The notes: generated by a model not told the origin, from the sequence alone. Positions 33,921-43,504 are shown, counted from the stretch's first letter. The stretch is 63,256 nt of DNA from Candidatus Hydrogenedentota bacterium (GCA_024278275.1 JAJRTN010000030.1:1-63256), one strand, 5' to 3'. A program made the numbers and translations.

Positions 33921-36900
33921 CTACTCTATGTACCCGAGTGATTCGAGTTGCTCGGTCAATTCGTCGGAAATGGGGGCTTCCGTGGTGGGTTCCGCGGCGT
34001 TTTCCCGGATCACCTCCTGGTACTCTTCCATCCGACGGCCGAGATCCTGTTCGCATTCAACCAGCGTCCCCTGACCGGCGAGATTCTTCTGCTCTTTGGG
34101 GTCATTGGCCAGGTCGAAGAGTTCCACGGCGGGAAGACCCCGGGGGTTGTTTGCGTTGGCGTGGATGAGTTTGCAGTCCGGACTGCGCACGGCCTGCAAA
34201 TCCTGCCCTTCGAAATGAACCTCCGCGTAGGCATAACCGATGGAAGCGTTGGTGAAGGTATCGCCCACCTTATCGTAGAGCGTCTGGCCGGGCATGTGAG
34301 CGCCTTTCTTCAGCCCCGCGAAGTGCAGCATGGTGGGTGCCAGATCCACGTGTCGCGCCAGGTCGGGATTGCGCGCCCCACCGTGGGCGTTGCCCGGCAG
34401 TTTGATGATGAGGGGGACATGGGTCATTTCGTCGTAAAGGGTTTGCCCGTGCCACCAGCCCTGGTGCTCGAAGAATTCCTCGCCGTGATCCCCGGTCAGA
34501 ATGATGAGCGTGTCGTCGTAGAGGCCCCGCGACTTCAATCCGTCAAAGAGCGCGCCCAGGTACTGGTCGAAATGTTCGATGTCACTGATATAAGCGTTAC
34601 GCATGGGCTCCTCGAACTTGTCCGGGTCCGGATGGGCCATGCGCGAGCGGGCATAGCCGCCCTCGATGTAATTGGGGTCCATGAAGGGATCATGGGGGTC
34701 CATGTAGTGGAGAAAGAGGAGGAAGGGCGTGCCTTTGGGGGCCATCTTCTTGTCGACCCAATCCAGGCCCACGCGGGTGACGACCTCGGCGGGCTGGTAA
34801 TGCTCTGTCACGTCGAACTGCACCAGGCCCCGAAAGAGGGGCATGCCGATGAGGGGAAGCCTGGCCAGCTTCATGCCGATGCGCTGGGAGAACTGCTCTT
34901 TCGCCAGGCGCAAAGTGTTGTACATGAAGAGCTTGGACGAACTCAATTCCGCGCCGAAGAGGTGGTTGGGCTTTAGGTCGGTATAGTTCACGAAGCCCTG
35001 GTCGAAGTTGAACAGGGTGTCCGTGTTGGGGTTGTTCGAGAAGCCCTGTGTGTAGTAGCCGCCCGCCTGCAACAGCTCCGCGAAGGTCTCCACTTCGTCG
35101 GGCAGCATGGCCGTTTTCGTGGTGGCTGTGTGGGATTCCGGGTAGAGGCCGGTGAACATGGTGGCGAAGGAGGGTTTGGTCCACGACGCCTGGGAGAAAG
35201 CCTTCTCAAAGAGCACCGCGTCCTTTGCGAAAGCCTCCAGCGCGGGGGTTTTCGCCTTCGCCTCGGGGTTGAAAAGGGGCAGATAGTCCGCCCGCAACGT
35301 ATCGACACCAATGAAAAGGATGTTCGGCCCGTCGCTCTTCGCGGCGGGCGTGAAAGTCGCCTGGTCGTGACCGGGTTCATACGCGCGCCCAAGCTGCGTG
35401 CCCAGCACGATACAGACCACCCACGCGGCGATACCCAACGGGATGAGACCCATGGGCTTGTCGCGCAGGACCTTTCCCGCGATGATCGCGAGGACATAAA
35501 GAAGCACCCCGGCCACGATGGTAATGCCCGCCACGAAGGCCAGCACCATGATTTTCTTGTCCATGGGGATACCGTCGCCGTGCATGATGTCGCGGTTATA
35601 CTGAAATATGCTAATCAAGAGTCCCGTGATCCCCAAGGTACCCGCGAAACTAAGCACATAGGAAACGCGCCACGAGGCGAAACGGTCGAACAGGAGGTAG
35701 AGGAGCAGCAGCGCACCGGCCACCCCCAAGCCCACGCCCGCGAAACACAAGCCGTAGACCACGGGCGCCCAAGTGAACATCTGCATCTCGGTCAGTCCGG
35801 TAAGCAGATGGTGGTGCCACATACATTCCGCGAGGCCGACGAGGCCTCCCGCAAGCAGCCCGCCCGTGATGCCTGCGGCAATGCACCCGTAGATACGCCG
35901 GGCATAGATCCCGACGACCTCCGCCGGCAGGTGGAGGTAGTCCGCCGCGGGACCGACCGCCTCTTCCCGCGCGGTCGCCAGGCGCGCCTCGATCTCTTCC
36001 CGGGGCGGACGTTTCCGCACCAGGTAGATGGGCAGGCCAATAAGAAAGGGCACCACCTCGCCCACCCACCAGCCGAGGTGGGCCAGCGTGGCGGCGGCGA
36101 CCGCCGTGGTGCTCGCGGCCAGCATGGTGACGAAGACTATCTCCCGAATCCCTTCGCCGCCGACCGACGGTCCGATCACCGTGGCGCCAATCATCAGAGG
36201 CGCGGCGAAGAGGATATCCAACAGCCCCGTGTTCTTGGCGCTAATAGCCGACATGGTGCCGAAATACATGAAACACGTGCCTGCGTGGCCGAGCAGTCCG
36301 AAAAACACGGCCAGGATCAGGTTCAGCCGGTTACCGCTGTAGGCCGTGGCCGCGGCGCCCAGTTTGTTCAGCTTGCTCCGGACAAAGCCCGGCGTGGGCA
36401 GCACGGCCACCAGGATCTGGATAATCCGGGGATTCAGCAGCAGCAGGAACAGCACCACCACAACGGACCCCGCAATGCCCAGCATGACCGCCAGCGTGGG
36501 GATATTGATGTTGAACAGGCGGAATCCCAAGGGAAAGGTGAGGAAGACCAGCGCCGTCAACGCGATGAGGCCCGTGAGTTTTTCCACCACGATCACCGTG
36601 GTACACTTGATGACCTCCCCCGTATACATGGACGAATCATAGAGCCGGTAGCCATCCAGGCCGATGGTGCCCGGCAGGAAAATACCGATGGTGCGGCCCA
36701 CGAAGAAACTCTGGACGAGGTAGGGGAAGGGGATATTGAGTCCCTGGCCCTTGAGCAGAAGCCGCCACCGCAGCATGTTGCAGAAGATGCCCGCCAGCTT
36801 GACGATGAGGGCGAAAGAAAGCCAGAAGGCAATATCATGGCCGTTGGCCGCCTGGATTTCACGCCACAGGTCGCCCGGTTTGATACCGCCGAAAACATCC

Positions 36901-36995
36901 GGCGCCAGCCCGAATTTTTCCGGCCAGAAGAGCAGGACAAAAAGCCCGACCGTGACGGCAAGCTTGACGAGGAACATGACGGCTTTTTTCGGCAT
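33921..36995 (-). CDS. Lipid-flippase-like (YbhN/LPG-synthase TM) membrane protein fused to a sulfatase-superfamily domain
   Basis: A 1024-residue protein. Residues 1-330 have the YbhN / lysylphosphatidylglycerol-synthase transmembrane pattern (MLRWRLLLKGQG, FFVGRTIGIFLPGTIGLDGY, GPSVGGEGIREIVF). Residues about 365-540 add more membrane helices. Residues about 555-1024 form an alkaline-phosphatase/sulfatase domain: metal-binding GVDTLRADYLP (Asp565), SWTKPSFATMFTG with a Thr (606) where classic sulfatases have Cys/Ser in CxPSR, LTGDHGEEFFEH, and WWHGQTLYDEMTHVPLI. A Thr nucleophile without CxPxR argues against formylglycine-type sulfatase action and allows a transferase or phosphodiesterase (as in LtaS or EptA). 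The C-terminus LESLGYIE is typical of sulfatases. GGAG lies 10 nt before the ATG. Diverges from moeA. Confidence 0.85.
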   Translation of the reverse strand: MPKKAVMFLVKLAVTVGLFVLLFWPEKFGLAPDVFGGIKPGDLWREIQAANGHDIAFWLSFALIVKLAGIFCNMLRWRLLLKGQGLNIPFPYLVQSFFVGRTIGIFLPGTIGLDGYRLYDSSMYTGEVIKCTTVIVVEKLTGLIALTALVFLTFPLGFRLFNINIPTLAVMLGIAGSVVVVLFLLLLNPRIIQILVAVLPTPGFVRSKLNKLGAAATAYSGNRLNLILAVFFGLLGHAGTCFMYFGTMSAISAKNTGLLDILFAAPLMIGATVIGPSVGGEGIREIVFVTMLAASTTAVAAATLAHLGWWVGEVVPFLIGLPIYLVRKRPPREEIEARLATAREEAVGPAADYLHLPAEVVGIYARRIYGCIAAGITGGLLAGGLVGLAECMWHHHLLTGLTEMQMFTWAPVVYGLCFAGVGLGVAGALLLLYLLFDRFASWRVSYVLSFAGTLGITGLLISIFQYNRDIMHGDGIPMDKKIMVLAFVAGITIVAGVLLYVLAIIAGKVLRDKPMGLIPLGIAAWVVCIVLGTQLGRAYEPGHDQATFTPAAKSDGPNILFIGVDTLRADYLPLFNPEAKAKTPALEAFAKDAVLFEKAFSQASWTKPSFATMFTGLYPESHTATTKTAMLPDEVETFAELLQAGGYYTQGFSNNPNTDTLFNFDQGFVNYTDLKPNHLFGAELSSSKLFMYNTLRLAKEQFSQRIGMKLARLPLIGMPLFRGLVQFDVTEHYQPAEVVTRVGLDWVDKKMAPKGTPFLLFLHYMDPHDPFMDPNYIEGGYARSRMAHPDPDKFEEPMRNAYISDIEHFDQYLGALFDGLKSRGLYDDTLIILTGDHGEEFFEHQGWWHGQTLYDEMTHVPLIIKLPGNAHGGARNPDLARHVDLAPTMLHFAGLKKGAHMPGQTLYDKVGDTFTNASIGYAYAEVHFEGQDLQAVRSPDCKLIHANANNPRGLPAVELFDLANDPKEQKNLAGQGTLVECEQDLGRRMEEYQEVIRENAAEPTTEAPISDELTEQLESLGYIE

Positions 36996-37057
36996 TGATA
37001 CACTTCTCCGCAAGTTTGCCGGTTGCAGTGATTTACGCACGGTCAAGAGACGACGAA

Positions 37058-37066
37058 TGCTATCAT
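37058..37066 (+). promoter_or_regulatory. Candidate extended -10 promoter of moeA
   Basis: TGCTATCAT, 90 nt before the moeA start, with no clear -35 box. Confidence 0.4.
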
Positions 37067-37156
37067 AGCTTGCCCGAAGCCCTCAACACGCGGCCCCGTG
37101 GCGAAAGCCTCCCAATGGGATTGGGGTTCGATAAAATCATGGAAGGATGGAACAGG

Positions 37157-38338
37157 ATGATCACTTTCGAGCAGGCACTTACAACCGTGTTGGACGGCGT
37201 GGCTCCCCTGGATGGCGAGCGCGTCCATGTGATCGAGGCGGTGGGCCGGGTGCTCGCCGAGGATGTGCTTTCGGACATCGACATGCCTCCCTTCAACAAG
37301 TCGGCCATGGACGGCTATGCTTGCCGGCGCGCGGATTTGGACCGGGAACTCACCGTGGTCGAGGTTATCAAGGCGGGCTTCCCCCCCGAACACACGATCA
37401 AAACCGGGCAATGTGCGAAGATTATGACCGGCGCCATGGTGCCCGAGGGCGCGGACTGCGTGGTCATGGTGGAACACACGGAGACACCCACCGAAAACAC
37501 CATGCGCTTCACGGGCGGGAAGACCCAGGACAATATCTGTCCCCGTGGCGAGGATATGAAAGTGGGCGGCCTGGTGCTGCGCCGGGGCACGCGCATTGCA
37601 CCGCGGGAAGTCGCCATGCTCTCGGCGGTGGGGTGCGTTGAGCCGTTCGTGACGCGCCGTCCCAGGGTTGGTGTCATTTCCACGGGAGACGAACTGGTCG
37701 AGCCGGAGGTGAAACCCGCCCCGTCCCAGATCCGAACCAGCAACAGCTACCAGTTGCACACCCAGGCGGCGGAGGCGGGGGGGGCGCCCACCTACTACGG
37801 CATCGCTCGCGACGTGGAGGGCGAAATAGACCGGCTTCTTCGCCGGGCCATCGCCGAAAACGACCTGGTGCTGCTGTCCGGCGGTGTATCCATGGGTGAT
37901 TTTGACCTGGTGCCGCAGATCATGCGCGAAAACGGTATCGAGATCGTCTTCGACGCCGTCGCCATGAAGCCGGGCAAGCCCACCACCTTCGGACGTTCAC
38001 CGGGGAAGTATTGCTTTGGTTTGCCCGGCAATCCCGTGTCGACCTTCGTTCAGTTCGAACTGCTGGTGAAGCCCCTGATAGGCGCGCTCCTGGGCGCGGA
38101 ACACAGGCCGCTGGAATTTCCCATGCCCCTGCGCGCGCCCATCACACGCCGGGGCCTGGATCGCGCCGTGTGGCTCCCGGTCCGCCTCACGGACGATGGC
38201 GGCATTCTCCCCTGTACCTTCCATGGCTCGGCCCACGTGGGGGCCATTTGCGAAGCGGACGGGCTGATCTCGATCCCCGTGGGGGTCGCCGCCGTCGATG
38301 CGGGAACCCTGATGAACGTCCGTCCCATCAGGTCATAG
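37157..38338 (+). CDS. moeA: Molybdopterin molybdotransferase MoeA
   Basis: A 393-residue enzyme that inserts molybdate into adenylated molybdopterin to make Mo cofactor. It shows the four-domain MoeA order: domain with FNKSAMDGYA, MTGAMVPEGAD and CPRGEDMKVGG; the MoCF-binding domain with STGDEL, LLSGGVSMGDFD, FGLPGNPVS; and a beta-barrel C-terminus. Length is standard. The ATG was chosen because AAGGA precedes it at about 9 nt and the family starts with this helix; the open frame upstream includes the divergent promoter area. No other moa/mog gene or molybdoenzyme is in the window. Confidence 0.95.
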   Translation: MITFEQALTTVLDGVAPLDGERVHVIEAVGRVLAEDVLSDIDMPPFNKSAMDGYACRRADLDRELTVVEVIKAGFPPEHTIKTGQCAKIMTGAMVPEGADCVVMVEHTETPTENTMRFTGGKTQDNICPRGEDMKVGGLVLRRGTRIAPREVAMLSAVGCVEPFVTRRPRVGVISTGDELVEPEVKPAPSQIRTSNSYQLHTQAAEAGGAPTYYGIARDVEGEIDRLLRRAIAENDLVLLSGGVSMGDFDLVPQIMRENGIEIVFDAVAMKPGKPTTFGRSPGKYCFGLPGNPVSTFVQFELLVKPLIGALLGAEHRPLEFPMPLRAPITRRGLDRAVWLPVRLTDDGGILPCTFHGSAHVGAICEADGLISIPVGVAAVDAGTLMNVRPIRS

Positions 38339-38520
38339 GGCAACGGGAGGATGACCGGCAAGAGTCTGTCCCCCCGGCAGGTTGCGTCCTGGTGGCATAA
38401 AAGCCCGTGACCCGGTCGGGGCTTGTTTGGTGTATCCCCGGGGCTTTCCCCCGCATCGCGGAACACCGGGAGAGGAAGCCCGGTTTTCAAGGACAGCATC
38501 ACCGGCGGCCAGGCAAGTGC

Positions 38521-39468
38521 TCACGCTTCCCGGGATTCCAGCCAGCGGGTGGCGTCGATGGCGGCCATGCAGCCGCTGCCGGCCGCGGTAATCGCCTGGC
38601 GGTAGACGTGGTCTTTCACGTCGCCGGCGGCGAAGACACCTTCCACGTTGGTATAGGTGCTGTCGGGCCTGGTCACCAGGTAGCGGTTCTCGTCCATGTC
38701 GAGGATGCCTTCGAAAATACGGGTGTTTGGTGAGTGGCCGATGGCCGCGAAATAACCCACGCATGCCACCTCGCTCAGTTCGCCCGTCTTGACGTTTTTC
38801 AGGCACACGCCCGTTACGCCGTCCGTGTCATTACCAAGGATCTCCTCTACCACGCTGTTCCAATGGACCGTGACCTTGGGGTGGGCGACGACGCGGTCGC
38901 CCATGATCCTGCTGGCACGGAAGGCGTCGCGCCGATGTACCACGTGGACCTCGCTCGCGAAATTGGTGAGAAACAGGGCCTCTTCCATGGCAGTGTCGCC
39001 GCCGCCGACCACCACGAGCGGCTTGCCGCGAAAACGGGGCAAAGCCCCGTCGCACGTGGCGCAGGCGGAAACCCCTTTGTTCAGGAAGCGCTCTTCCGAT
39101 TCCAGGCCCAGGTAGCGCGCGCTCGCGCCCGTGGCAATGATCACGGCCTTGGTCTCCCACAGGGAGTCACCGCTGTAGATTTTCAAAGGCTGCCCGGAGA
39201 AATCGACCCTGGTGACGGTTTTGTATTCAAACCGCGTTCCGAAACGTTCCGCCTGCTTCTTAAAATCCACCATCATCTGGGGCCCCGTCACCCCCTCGGG
39301 ATAACCCGGGAAATTCTCCACCTCCGTGGTGGTCATGAGCTGGCCGCCCGGAAGGATGTCCTTGCTCAGTTCGCCCTCAAGGCACAAGGGTTCCAGGTTG
39401 GCCCGCGCCGCGTAGAGGGCCGCCGTGTAACCCGCCGGACCCGATCCGATGATGATCACCTTTTCCAT
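38521..39468 (-). CDS. trxB: Thioredoxin reductase
   Basis: A 315-residue FAD/NADPH disulfide reductase that keeps thioredoxin reduced. FAD-binding GSGPAGYTAALYAARA at the N-terminus, NADPH-binding VVGGGDTAMEEALFLT, redox pair Cys136-Cys139 in SACATCDGALP, and the terminal FAD motif VFAAGDVKDHVYRQ. Length and order match low-molecular-weight TrxB. Start chosen at MEKVIIIG with GGAG 9 nt upstream. Convergent with moeA. Single gene with its own promoter. Confidence 0.96.
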   Translation of the reverse strand: MEKVIIIGSGPAGYTAALYAARANLEPLCLEGELSKDILPGGQLMTTTEVENFPGYPEGVTGPQMMVDFKKQAERFGTRFEYKTVTRVDFSGQPLKIYSGDSLWETKAVIIATGASARYLGLESEERFLNKGVSACATCDGALPRFRGKPLVVVGGGDTAMEEALFLTNFASEVHVVHRRDAFRASRIMGDRVVAHPKVTVHWNSVVEEILGNDTDGVTGVCLKNVKTGELSEVACVGYFAAIGHSPNTRIFEGILDMDENRYLVTRPDSTYTNVEGVFAAGDVKDHVYRQAITAAGSGCMAAIDATRWLESREA

Positions 39469-39530
39469 GGGTAAAACTCCCGTTGTCGTTGCTGGCACGT
39501 TCGGAAAATACGCCCCCGCCGTGTGGTTGA

Positions 39531-39560
39531 ATTATAGCCACGGACTTCCATAACGCGCAA
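39531..39560 (-). promoter_or_regulatory. Sigma70-type promoter of trxB
   Basis: On the minus strand TTGCGC (39555-39560), an 18-bp spacer and TATAAT (39531-39536), 63 nt before the start codon. Confidence 0.45.
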
Positions 39561-39636
39561 CGGCGTGGCGCCTATTCCGGGGGCGGCGTTTTTCCGGAGG
39601 TCTTTTGTGGTGTTATTCGCGGTATCCGTTCACGTC

Positions 39637-39872
39637 TCACCCGGCCCGCTTGACCGGAACCGGGAATCGCGTCTCCACAGGGAACCGCCGTGGTTCCGCG
39701 GTAACGTAGAAGAGGCTGGCAGCCGATTCTACCTTACCGTCATCCCCGCGAAGGCTGGGATCCATGACAGGAGGCAACACCCTGCCCTTTTTCGTGGATT
39801 CCCGCGTTCGCGGGAATGACGGGGAGGGAGCATGAACCCCTTTTCTTGACCATTCGTGCGGAACTTCATTGC
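39637..39872 (-). repeat. Modular hairpin repeat (family 1), full inverted copy
   Basis: Reverse-orientation counterpart of 25783-26042: CACCCGGCCCGC/GACCGGAACC module, CCACAGGGAACCGCCGTGG hairpin, a shortened GTAGAAG...TTCTAC hairpin, GTCATCCCCGCGAAGGCTGG, spacer, ATTCCCGCG-TT-CGCGGGAAT palindrome, and the left arm read backwards (GTGCGGAACTTCAT). With the family 4 copy it accounts for most of the 663-bp gap before 40132. Confidence 0.8.
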
Positions 39873-39988
39873 TAAGAAATTAACGGCTTCAACGCAACTA
39901 CGTATGGATGCGTAGCATGAAAAGTTTCGCTTTTTTTAAGGCCTTCTTGAGGGTAAGGGACCAACCCGGCGCAGCCGGAACAAAAGGC

Positions 39989-40081
39989 CGTCATTGCAAG
40001 GGAGCTTCGGGCGACCGCGGCAACCTGGCGCATGAAACGGTGCCGCGATTACACCAGGTTGCCGCTTCGCTTCGCTCCTCG
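39989..40081 (+). repeat. CATTGCGAGGAGC-type dispersed repeat (family 4), second copy
   Basis: GTCATTGCAAGGGAGC at the left and GCTTCGCTCCTCGC at the right, with the inner pair GCGGCAACCTGG / CCAGGTTGCCGC. The promoter of the following gene starts right at its end. Confidence 0.65.
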
Positions 40082-40084
40082 CTC

Positions 40085-40093
40085 TGCTATAAT
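40085..40093 (+). promoter_or_regulatory. Extended -10 promoter of the membrane amidohydrolase gene
   Basis: TGCTATAAT, a full match to the extended -10 consensus, 38 nt before the ATG at 40132. It directly follows a repeat copy, so its upstream sequence is repeat-derived. Confidence 0.55.
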
Positions 40094-40131
40094 CCGCTTC
40101 CGAGGTGGCGCAACGCGAGGCGAGTGATTCC

Positions 40132-41397
40132 ATGAGCAGGAAACGAAAAAAACAAACGGGGCTTCCACCGCACAACAAGGGAGCGGCCTCCGTCAAACGG
40201 CGTTCTTCCAAGACGGGGGACACCAGGGTTCCTCTTGTCCTGTGGTGGGTTATGGGGGTGGCCGCTTTATTCCTCCTCGCTTCCGCCGGACAACAGGCGG
40301 GGCGTTACTACGAGCGTTTTAACCGTTGGATGAACCCGCCGCTGGCCCGCGCCGAAATCCAGCGGCAGGGCCGTATTGTCGATGTTCATGAGCACATTGG
40401 GTCGGCCAACCTGGCCGCCACCTACCTCGATGTGATGGACGAACTGGGCATCGGCAAGATGTGTCTCATGGGATCGTCGAATTTTACCCTCACCCTGAAC
40501 GAGCAATACGGCTTCACCGGGTACGACGAGAACAACGAAGAACTCATCAAGATTGTCGAGCAGTACCCCGACCGTTTCGAGGCCTGGCCCACGGTCAGCC
40601 CCACGGACCCGGACAAGCTGGAGAAGTTCAAGGCACTGGTGGCACGGGGTGCCACGGGCCTGAAACTCTATGTCGGTCACGGCTACGTCACCAAGAAACG
40701 GCGGTACATGTTTCATCCCGTGGCCATGGACGACCCCGGCATGCTTCCGCTCTACGCCTATTGCGAGAAAAACTTCATCCCCGTCTGCATCCACGTGAAT
40801 CCCTTCGACGACGGCTCACCAAAGGGTAAGCCCGGCTTCGCCGAGGAGTTTTATGCCGTGCTCAAGCAGTTTCCCGATCTCAAGGTGGACGCGCCCCATT
40901 TCATGCTGTCCAGCGTGAAGGATGTGCGTCTGCAGGAGTTCCTGGATACCTTCCCCAACCTTTACACCGATGTCAGTTTCGGCGATTCTTTCATGAAAGA
41001 GCGTTTACGGTATATTTCAAAGCACCCCAAGAAGTTCAAAAAGCTCTTCGCAAAGTATCCCGACCGTTTCATGTTCGGCAGCGACCTGGTGCTCACCCCC
41101 GGGCCCCGCAAAACGCGAAAGTGGATTCACGACCAAATGTCCGCCTACCTGGACATGCTGACCAAGGAGACCTATACCACCGACGCCATTCCGGGCGAAG
41201 TGCTCAACGGCCTCGCCCTGCCCGATGAAATTGTTGAGAATATTCTCTACAAGAACTTTGAGCGCCTGAAGAATGACCGGCCCCAAGGCACGAAAGTTAC
41301 CCGCCGTTTCCAGTGGACCCGCACGGGGGTCAAGCGATCCGGACGCGAACCCGGCCAAGCCTTCCCGCCCAGGCCGCTGAAACGAAGCGGCGGGTAA
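40132..41397 (+). CDS. Membrane-anchored amidohydrolase (amidohydrolase_2 family)
   Basis: A 421-residue protein with a very basic N-terminus, one membrane segment (about 33-52) and a metal-dependent TIM-barrel hydrolase facing the periplasm. Metal site: HEH (86-88) in RIVDVHEHIG, further His in CIHVNPF and the region DAPHFMLS, and the Asp in MFGSDLVLTPG. The family includes decarboxylases (ACMSD-like) and hydrolases acting on small cyclic or aromatic compounds; the substrate is not clear. The last 40 residues are basic and extra. A start 27 nt upstream in the same frame is possible. Confidence 0.83.
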   Translation: MSRKRKKQTGLPPHNKGAASVKRRSSKTGDTRVPLVLWWVMGVAALFLLASAGQQAGRYYERFNRWMNPPLARAEIQRQGRIVDVHEHIGSANLAATYLDVMDELGIGKMCLMGSSNFTLTLNEQYGFTGYDENNEELIKIVEQYPDRFEAWPTVSPTDPDKLEKFKALVARGATGLKLYVGHGYVTKKRRYMFHPVAMDDPGMLPLYAYCEKNFIPVCIHVNPFDDGSPKGKPGFAEEFYAVLKQFPDLKVDAPHFMLSSVKDVRLQEFLDTFPNLYTDVSFGDSFMKERLRYISKHPKKFKKLFAKYPDRFMFGSDLVLTPGPRKTRKWIHDQMSAYLDMLTKETYTTDAIPGEVLNGLALPDEIVENILYKNFERLKNDRPQGTKVTRRFQWTRTGVKRSGREPGQAFPPRPLKRSGG

Positions 41398-41423
41398 TCC
41401 ATGCGCTTCGGCGCAAAAGGCGG

Positions 41424-43226
41424 CTATCCCGCCGACACATACCGGTAGTTGAAGCGCCGTGGCGGTGCGCTGTCGCCGTTGATAAAAAACTCGGTAATAT
41501 CACCAAGCTTCTGGATATTGTCCGCCCAGTGAAAATCAAAGGCGACCCGGTCTGTTTGGCCGACAGCCTCGCGGGGAAGGGCGATCATCAATTCCCTGCC
41601 TTCAACACGAAACCGCGCCCGCCCCGCATCGCGCCATTGGCCGTCCCAGCGTTGGATGGCGGTGGTCGAACCGTCCACGATCTCCGCGTTGACAAGGTAA
41701 TCATAGCCCTCCCAACCCGTGGCGTGGTTTTGATCCGCGTCGAGGAAGAGCAGCATCCAGAAGGGATCGGTACTGGGCGTAATGATCCCGCTGCATGCAA
41801 CATACAGGTAAACCATGGTGTCGTCGTGGGCCACCTTGGAGGCAATGATGTCATTGCGGCCCGTGGTGTTCACATACGGTCCCGCGTCGCCCCAGCCCGG
41901 GTGGTTTCGGTGGTCCGTGCTGCCCGCGTGGTTACGGAACTCGGGCCGTACCTCCGTCCACTGCGTGAAGGGTCCAGCCAGGTCGATGGTTTTGGCGGGA
42001 CCGGCGGCTTCGGGCACGCGCACGCCCTTGTATCGCCGCACGTTGGCCACAAGCTGGTAGTAGTAGTCGTCCGTATGGCCACCCTTCATGGGCTCCGCAT
42101 CGCGGCTGAACTCCCGGTTGTATTGGTCGATAAAGAGCGTGTCTCCCTTGTTTAACGCCCGTGTGGCCCGGCCCATTTTCGCGCCCGGAAAGAAACAGAA
42201 GCGCTCCCACAGGTTCTTGTAATCCCCGTCGAAGGTGAAGCGTCCCGCGATCCATTCGTTCCACCCCGTCACAAAAACAAACGCCGGGTCCACTTCGAGG
42301 GCGCGGCCCCATTGCTCCTGAAAGTGGAGTCCCTCGTCCGTGAAGGGCGTTACGTCATACCGGTCCACCGGTGGCTGTTTGCCGTCATGATAACTGCGGC
42401 CGATACCCGACACGGGGTGCTGTCCCACGCCCACGGGTACGTACTCCGCTTCCCCCTTTACGTCCCAGCCGACGGGCTGGGGGTAGTGGGCGATCCAGGG
42501 CCACCGGTGGTAGCCGCCTTCGCCGTACCAGGGCAGGGAATCCCAGGCCCAGGAGGCACGCATGGTGAAGAAGTCGCGGATCTCCCGCGGATAGGCCGCC
42601 TCCGGCTTCCAGCCGATATGCTGGCCGAACATGAGAAGGGGCTTGCCTTTCCACAGGAACCAGAGGTCCCTGTACAGCCCCTTGGAATAGAACTCCTTGT
42701 AGAGCTGGTGGACGCATTGTTCGTGGGCCAGGAAGGCGATCTGCGGGGTTCCTTCGCCTTGGGCGCGCATCTCCGTATAGACGCGGCAGATGTTGGTGTA
42801 GATCTCGAAAAAGGTACGCCCGTTGGTGACATCGAAGATGATGACATCCACCCCCGCATCGGCCAGTTGACGCGCGTGACGGCGGGTGACGTAGTCATCG
42901 TCGGCCAGGTAGTAGCCCAATTCGGGCTCGCCCCAGTGATGGGAGCCCTTGCCCCATTGCGGGTTCTCCGGGTTGGCCGCGAGGATCTTGGTCACGTCGA
43001 AAGGCCCCGATTCCTGGTGCGTACCATGATTGATGAAATAGAAAATCCCGACCGTCCGGTCTGCCTTCGGGGGGCCGCATTCCGCGTAGCCCGGCAGCGC
43101 GCGCCCCAGCGCATCGGTCGCCACCCAGGTATCGGGATAAAGGTCCCGTACCTCTTCGGCGCGCGCCGTTCCCGTCAAGAGAAGCATCAGCGCCGCACAC
43201 AACAAAACCACCATTACCTGTGTCAT
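41424..43226 (-). CDS. Secreted GH99/GH71-like glycoside hydrolase with CBM9/DOMON-like C-terminus
   Basis: A 600-residue exported protein (signal 1-23, cut after ARA). The central barrel (about 40-400) shows GH99-like features: GIFYFINHGTH, DVIIFDVTNGR, SWAWDSLPW, and VTGWNEWIAGRF near the C-terminal edge, where this fold carries its catalytic acids. The last 150 residues (about 450-600) form a beta-sandwich like CBM9/DOMON (WMLLFLDADQNHATGWEGYD). GH99/71 enzymes cut alpha-mannosides or alpha-glucans; the target is unknown. Start: the second ATG (43226) has GGAG at 9 nt, while the first (43232) is only 3 nt from it, too close. Confidence 0.78.
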   Translation of the reverse strand: MTQVMVVLLCAALMLLLTGTARAEEVRDLYPDTWVATDALGRALPGYAECGPPKADRTVGIFYFINHGTHQESGPFDVTKILAANPENPQWGKGSHHWGEPELGYYLADDDYVTRRHARQLADAGVDVIIFDVTNGRTFFEIYTNICRVYTEMRAQGEGTPQIAFLAHEQCVHQLYKEFYSKGLYRDLWFLWKGKPLLMFGQHIGWKPEAAYPREIRDFFTMRASWAWDSLPWYGEGGYHRWPWIAHYPQPVGWDVKGEAEYVPVGVGQHPVSGIGRSYHDGKQPPVDRYDVTPFTDEGLHFQEQWGRALEVDPAFVFVTGWNEWIAGRFTFDGDYKNLWERFCFFPGAKMGRATRALNKGDTLFIDQYNREFSRDAEPMKGGHTDDYYYQLVANVRRYKGVRVPEAAGPAKTIDLAGPFTQWTEVRPEFRNHAGSTDHRNHPGWGDAGPYVNTTGRNDIIASKVAHDDTMVYLYVACSGIITPSTDPFWMLLFLDADQNHATGWEGYDYLVNAEIVDGSTTAIQRWDGQWRDAGRARFRVEGRELMIALPREAVGQTDRVAFDFHWADNIQKLGDITEFFINGDSAPPRRFNYRYVSAG

Positions 43227-43320
43227 CGCCATGATCTCCGTCCCGTGGATCTTTTCGTGTGTTTCGTGTTCCAGGCATTGTAATCATTCACGGCGCAATC
43301 CGCCAAATGTTCATAAACTT

Positions 43321-43360
43321 GGGGCACTTGCGAAATTGAGGATCCTTTCAAGTGCCATTC
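43321..43360 (-). repeat. MITE-like element (family 2), one-end fragment
   Basis: GGGCACTTGCGAAATTGAGG followed by ATCCTTTCAAGTGCC: one inverted end only, matching the 17101 and 23061 copies. Confidence 0.5.
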
Positions 43361-43368
43361 ATGGGGCC

Positions 43369-43460
43369 GCGTTCGCGGGAATGACGGATCCTGTGCCGCC
43401 CGCCATGCGGCGCATGACCCTACCCGGCCTGGCCGTAACCAGGAATCACGGTTTTCGGTC
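43369..43460 (-). repeat. Modular hairpin repeat (family 1), fragment
   Basis: TTCGCGGGAATGACGGATCC (inverted REP half), an unrelated or diverged spacer, then CTACCCGGCCTGGCCGTAAC and CACGG, the AACCCGGC module. Confidence 0.55.
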
Positions 43461-43504
43461 AATTCCGAAATGAACCTCGCAAGGATGGGTTTGGGGGCGT
43501 AATG

